Assembly: GCA_900317865.1 (NCBI GenBank)
Contig: ONIK01000035.1
Coordinates: 871 to 17,712 of the forward strand
DNA from: an uncultured Methanobrevibacter sp.
GTDB lineage: Archaea > Methanobacteriota > Methanobacteria > Methanobacteriales > Methanobacteriaceae
Reading direction: 5' to 3'
Length of the DNA: 16,842 nt
Every line of letters starts with the position of its first letter. The first letter of the stretch is position 1. The notes under the pieces are model-generated. The model was not told the origin of the DNA. It made no database searches and saw only the letters and a list, made by a program, of their open reading frames with translations. The translations under genes and the position numbers were made by a program. Positions 15,201 through 16,842 of the stretch are shown piece by piece.

Positions 15201-15871
15201 CTTCAGTCCAGTTCAACATTCATGGTGTGATGTATGAGCGTAAAGTTTCCGGCGATAAAGGTTTGGCAAGATTAAACATTAACCTGGAAGCAGGTGAATA
15301 TGTAATCACTGCAATGAATCCAGTTACTGGAGATATGGCTTCTAATAACATTACTGTACTGTCCAGGATTACTGAAAATGTAGATCTTGTTAAATACTAC
15401 AGAAATGCATCCCAATACTCTGTTAAAATTATAGGTGGTGACGGTAAAGCTGTCGGAGCAGGTGAAAGCGTAACTTTCAACATCAACGGTGTGTTATACA
15501 CTCGCCAAACCGATGCAAACGGTACTGCTAAGTTAAACATTAACTTGCAGTCTGGAGATTACATCATTACTGCCGAATACAAAGGATGTCTTGTATCAAA
15601 CAGCATCAAAGTATTGCCTGTATTGACTGCCAGTGATATTACCATGAAATATCGTGATGGAACTCAATTCAAGGCATCTTTGGTTGACGGTCAGGGCAAA
15701 GCTTATGCAGAACAAACTGTACAGTTCAACATTAACGGAGTACTTTATAATAGAGTCACAGGCAGTGATGGAATAGCAAAATTAAACATTAATCTAATTC
15801 CTGGAGAATATATTATAACATCAAGTTATAACGGTTCAAGCATTGCAAACAAAATTACAATAAGGGGTTAA
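12293..15871 (+). CDS. Adhesin-like surface protein with embedded papain-like (C1A) peptidase, copy 2
   Basis: 1192 residues from TTG. Signal peptide MKKYRLILILILIFSVNAVYS, cleavage before QDTN. Beta-helix at about 55-440 with GGA turns (EGGAVH, NGGAIYI, FGGAYVQ, DGGAVYL, YGGALFF). C1A peptidase at about 450-670, beginning near YFDLRKEGLVSSVKNQG; catalytic Gln466, Cys472 in the canonical GTCWAFS, His620 in TDHAVTLVGWDD and Asn650 in IIKNSWGEDWGDKG. A lectin-like region spans about 680-850 and four Ig-like repeats start near 854, 938, 1025 and 1110, ending ITIRG. It has the same architecture as the gene at 2563 but one more Ig-like repeat and a more canonical active site. It is probably an active surface protease. 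No propeptide domain or membrane anchor is visible. It follows the second C69 gene, repeating the gene order at 915-5898. Confidence 0.9.
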   Translation: MKKYRLILILILIFSVNAVYSQDTNDTNNFIDLNNEISQNDMLNITSDYSFDSKIDANYTNGIVINKNIIINGNNHIIDGNGMARIFTINSSNVILNNLIVKNAKNYAIFSSNSTITATNITFLNNTGNNEGGAVHIDNTTLTCENNKFIDNYGTRFGNAIYATSNSTLNLKNNNFESNKELYWGLIFISESKLIIVDSNFEKIISKYTPVLYAENMQNMLIRNSRFKNLHASVTAGALGLKENKNTIRIDNCTFENVSSEKNGGAIYIDVNGASIPENTFVFINNLKFINCSSSFGGAYVQLGGNLTMTNSIFTDNSAFNDGGAVYLSDVKANMQNILFKDNSINESNYGGALFFDHGTLSMTNTNFTGNNNALYLFDSNYTISNSQFKDNGYNIYSIFDGINAKTTNCQFIGGKNKINQTDYVYTFMANNAPIDYNPVIFDLSLVNSSYFDLRKEGLVSSVKNQGWSGTCWAFSTAAVLESALLKATNRTLNLDISENNIRNVALKYNRFGSGSEEGGDAEQGGAYLINWFGGVLEEYDTYDELGKISQAFNDVNKYYVFRDILLRPRFNTTDNYRIKEALVKYGALGVAVLAPDSNNDDYNNKTSAAYSNMSKGTDHAVTLVGWDDNYSASNFKITPPGDGAWIIKNSWGEDWGDKGYYYASYYDESVINYDTRIFAIIIDQPISYEKLYQYDTNGRISYFHKFSGKIPIDSNYTQWELYNLRKNLTLPCNYSNTFEANGNDIISAVGTYFVYDDFNYTIWIYINGKEVYSQSGIPSYSGYNIINLNKEIPVKKGENFTILIQSSSTPAVFENRNKIKSNVSYSNYGGSWKNMALDENIASIKVYTNPNNMKINASNLTKYFSGNQRFIVNVYDSFNNSVSNQSVNISVNGVTYTKVTDSNGSASLAVNFNPGVYDVASSIDGIAVYSTITVLSTIDGNDLVKVFRNSSQYWATFLDGEGNYLSNGTSVQFNIHGVMYERKVSGDKGLARLNINLEAGEYVITAMNPVTGDMASNNITVLSRITENVDLVKYYRNASQYSVKIIGGDGKAVGAGESVTFNINGVLYTRQTDANGTAKLNINLQSGDYIITAEYKGCLVSNSIKVLPVLTASDITMKYRDGTQFKASLVDGQGKAYAEQTVQFNINGVLYNRVTGSDGIAKLNINLIPGEYIITSSYNGSSIANKITIRG

Positions 15872-15898
15872 ATTAAACCTCTAAATTTATTTTTTTTT
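15863..15898 (+). terminator. Terminator after papain-adhesin copy 2
   Basis: AGGGGTT (15863-15869) and AACCTCT (15876-15882) form a 7-bp stem (one G-U) around AAATTA, containing the TAA stop (15869-15871), followed by ATTTATTTTTTTTTAC. Confidence 0.75.
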
Positions 15899-15926
15899 AC
15901 ATGCATTCGTATGTATGCATAGGATG

Positions 15927-16062
15927 TTAATCAAGATATTGCATAACTTATTAATTCAATTTTAATTTTTTTTATTAATTGCATCAATTCCTCCACTGGC
16001 CTAAGCAATAATCCTTGCAATTAGCCATGAGCAAATTAATAAGTTAGTTAGTATATGATTAA
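15927..16062. repeat. Nested inverted-repeat element (possible structured RNA or miniature element)
   Basis: Three complementary arm pairs are nested in order: TTAATCA/TGATTAA (15927-15933 with 16056-16062), TAACTTATTAATT/AATTAATAAGTTA (15944-15956 with 16034-16046, 13 bp perfect), and TAATTGCA/TGCAATTA (15976-15983 with 16016-16023). The outer bulges are 10 and 9 nt, so the whole could fold into one long interrupted hairpin. It lies outside any gene and downstream of a terminator. No open frame occupies it. AT-rich arms make some pairing likely by chance, but the 13-bp arm is notable. Confidence 0.6.
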
Positions 16063-16298
16063 ATTATTGTGTGTGATTTTCATTTGGCGGAAGCATTCCT
16101 GTGAACTTAGTTTTTTAGATAACTTCGTATGGATGCAGGAAAAAATAATGGTGCTGATGTAAAAAGTTTATTTTAACACTACCCCCTCCAAGCCAATCCT
16201 ACATTAAAACTGCATTAATGCATATATCAACTACTTTTCGAAAAAAGCAAACTTCCATAATAATAAATGCGAAATATATTTCAAAAAAAACAAATCAA
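16063..16298. other. Non-coding spacer before the last adhesin gene
   Basis: No open frame with a start and ribosome binding site is visible on either strand. A perfect 12-bp palindrome (TGCATTAATGCA, 16211-16222) and an island of less AT-rich sequence (ACTACCCCCTCCAAGCC near 16177) are present. The stretch may be old degraded coding sequence, but I cannot identify any parent. Confidence 0.4.
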
Positions 16299-16310
16299 TA
16301 TATATAAATA
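16299..16310 (+). promoter_or_regulatory. Distal TATA-like element of the last adhesin gene
   Basis: TATATATAAATA is a strong TATA-like sequence that would give a leader of about 100 nt containing the 12-bp inverted repeat at 16338-16398. A nearer candidate is CTTTATAAAG at 16376-16385. Confidence 0.4.
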
Positions 16311-16337
16311 TATTTTTTGATAAATTTTTAATCAAAT

Positions 16338-16398
16338 AAAATGTTTTATTCAAAAATCAGTCCCATTTTAAGACTCTTTATAAAGCATAAAACATTTT
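16338..16398. promoter_or_regulatory. 12-bp inverted repeat enclosing a palindromic TATA-like box
   Basis: AAAATGTTTTAT (16338-16349) and ATAAAACATTTT (16387-16398) are perfect complements 37 nt apart. Next to the right arm, inside the repeat, lies the palindrome CTTTATAAAG (16376-16385), itself a good TATA box with a start near 16406 and a leader of about 30 nt. It is either an operator around a promoter or, if the distal promoter is used, a leader hairpin. Confidence 0.5.
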
Positions 16399-16435
16399 TT
16401 ATCAGAATAACTATTCAAACCGGGAGAAAAAGTAA

Positions 16436-16842
16436 ATGAAATTAAAAAAGCACGTTTTTACAATATTACTGGTCGTACTATTGTTTCTTTTAATCGGTTC
16501 AGTTAGCGCGACTGATATTGATGCAAACAATACACAAATAGCATCTGCAAGTGGAAATGACGAAATTTTGAGTATGGAAAATGATGTTAATATATTAAGT
16601 GCTGGTGAATACACCTACAATGACTTAAAAGAACAGATTAACTCTGGCGGAGATATAATCTTAATTAAAGGCAATTACACATATGCTGAAAGTGACGGCG
16701 GCACCATCGAAATCACTACTTCTCGTGTAATTGATGGTAACGGCGCAGTTATCGACATGGCCCAATCAGGCCACAGAGCATTTTATATAACGACAGCGGG
16801 AGTAACAATTAAAAATCTAACCATTAAAAATGCAAACTATAA
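16436..16842 (+). CDS. Adhesin-like surface protein, N-terminal fragment
   Basis: ATG at 16436 with GGGAG 9 nt upstream; 135 codons are visible before the window ends. Signal peptide MKLKKHVFTILLVVLLF followed by LLIGSVSA, cleavage before TDID. The mature start is a low-complexity acidic stretch. It is followed by YNDLKEQINSGGDIILIKGN and then the first beta-helix rungs (VIDGNGAVIDMAQSGHRAFY, VTIKNLTIKNANY). This matches the opening of beta-helix adhesins of this group (compare NGNGHTLDA in the gene at 7766). Whether it carries a peptidase domain or Ig-like repeats cannot be seen. It has its own promoter region and is separated from the previous gene by a terminator. Confidence 0.85.
   Translation, partial: MKLKKHVFTILLVVLLFLLIGSVSATDIDANNTQIASASGNDEILSMENDVNILSAGEYTYNDLKEQINSGGDIILIKGNYTYAESDGGTIEITTSRVIDGNGAVIDMAQSGHRAFYITTAGVTIKNLTIKNANY

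Noticed and set aside
16170..16190. Minus-strand GTG start behind a strong GGAGGGGG site
   Set aside because: The frame hits a stop after two codons, so it cannot encode a protein.

Overview
The window looks like chromosomal DNA of a gut-type methanogenic archaeon of the order Methanobacteriales, most likely Methanobrevibacter. This is inferred from the AT-rich composition, the GGTGA/GGAGG ribosome binding sites with several TTG starts, the TATA-like archaeal promoters, and above all the large secreted 'adhesin-like' proteins. Those proteins carry right-handed beta-helix repeats and about 80-residue Ig-like C-terminal repeats with an 'FNINGVxYxR...LNINLxPGxYIIT' signature. No database search was possible, so family names rest on motif recognition.

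Layout. (1) 1-82: the start of a leftward gene for a secreted protein. (2) 83-914: a degraded zone holding its promoter, a frameshifted remnant of an adhesin C-terminal repeat (about 244-475) and the N-terminal remnant of a probable IS4-like transposase (479-802). (3) 915-5898: a secreted C69-type (U34) Ntn-hydrolase dipeptidase followed after 37 bp by an 1111-residue adhesin with an embedded papain-like (C1A) cysteine peptidase. (4) 6094-7635: a putative PD-(D/E)XK/Rpn-like protein with an 11-residue-repeat coiled-coil tail, followed by a separate gene that duplicates only that tail. (5) 7766-10246: an 826-residue adhesin without a peptidase domain. (6) 10360-11952: a second C69 peptidase. 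(7) 12293-15871: a second papain-adhesin of 1192 residues. (8) 15872-16435: a 560-bp non-coding stretch with a terminator, a nested inverted-repeat element and a structured leader. (9) 16436-16842: the start of another adhesin-like gene that runs off the window.

The striking theme is a twice-repeated pairing of an exported N-terminal-nucleophile dipeptidase with an exported papain-adhesin. My reading (inference) is a surface proteolysis module. The adhesin would hold onto a target or the cell wall, its C1A domain would cut proteins or wall peptides, and the C69 enzyme would trim the released peptides to dipeptides or amino acids. The adhesins share near-identical repeat cassettes with one another and with the decayed remnant at the left edge, so this is probably a recombining, expanding locus of cell-surface genes. 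The coiled-coil/Rpn-like genes and the transposase relic fit a region that has been rearranged repeatedly. I saw no tRNA, rRNA or CRISPR array.
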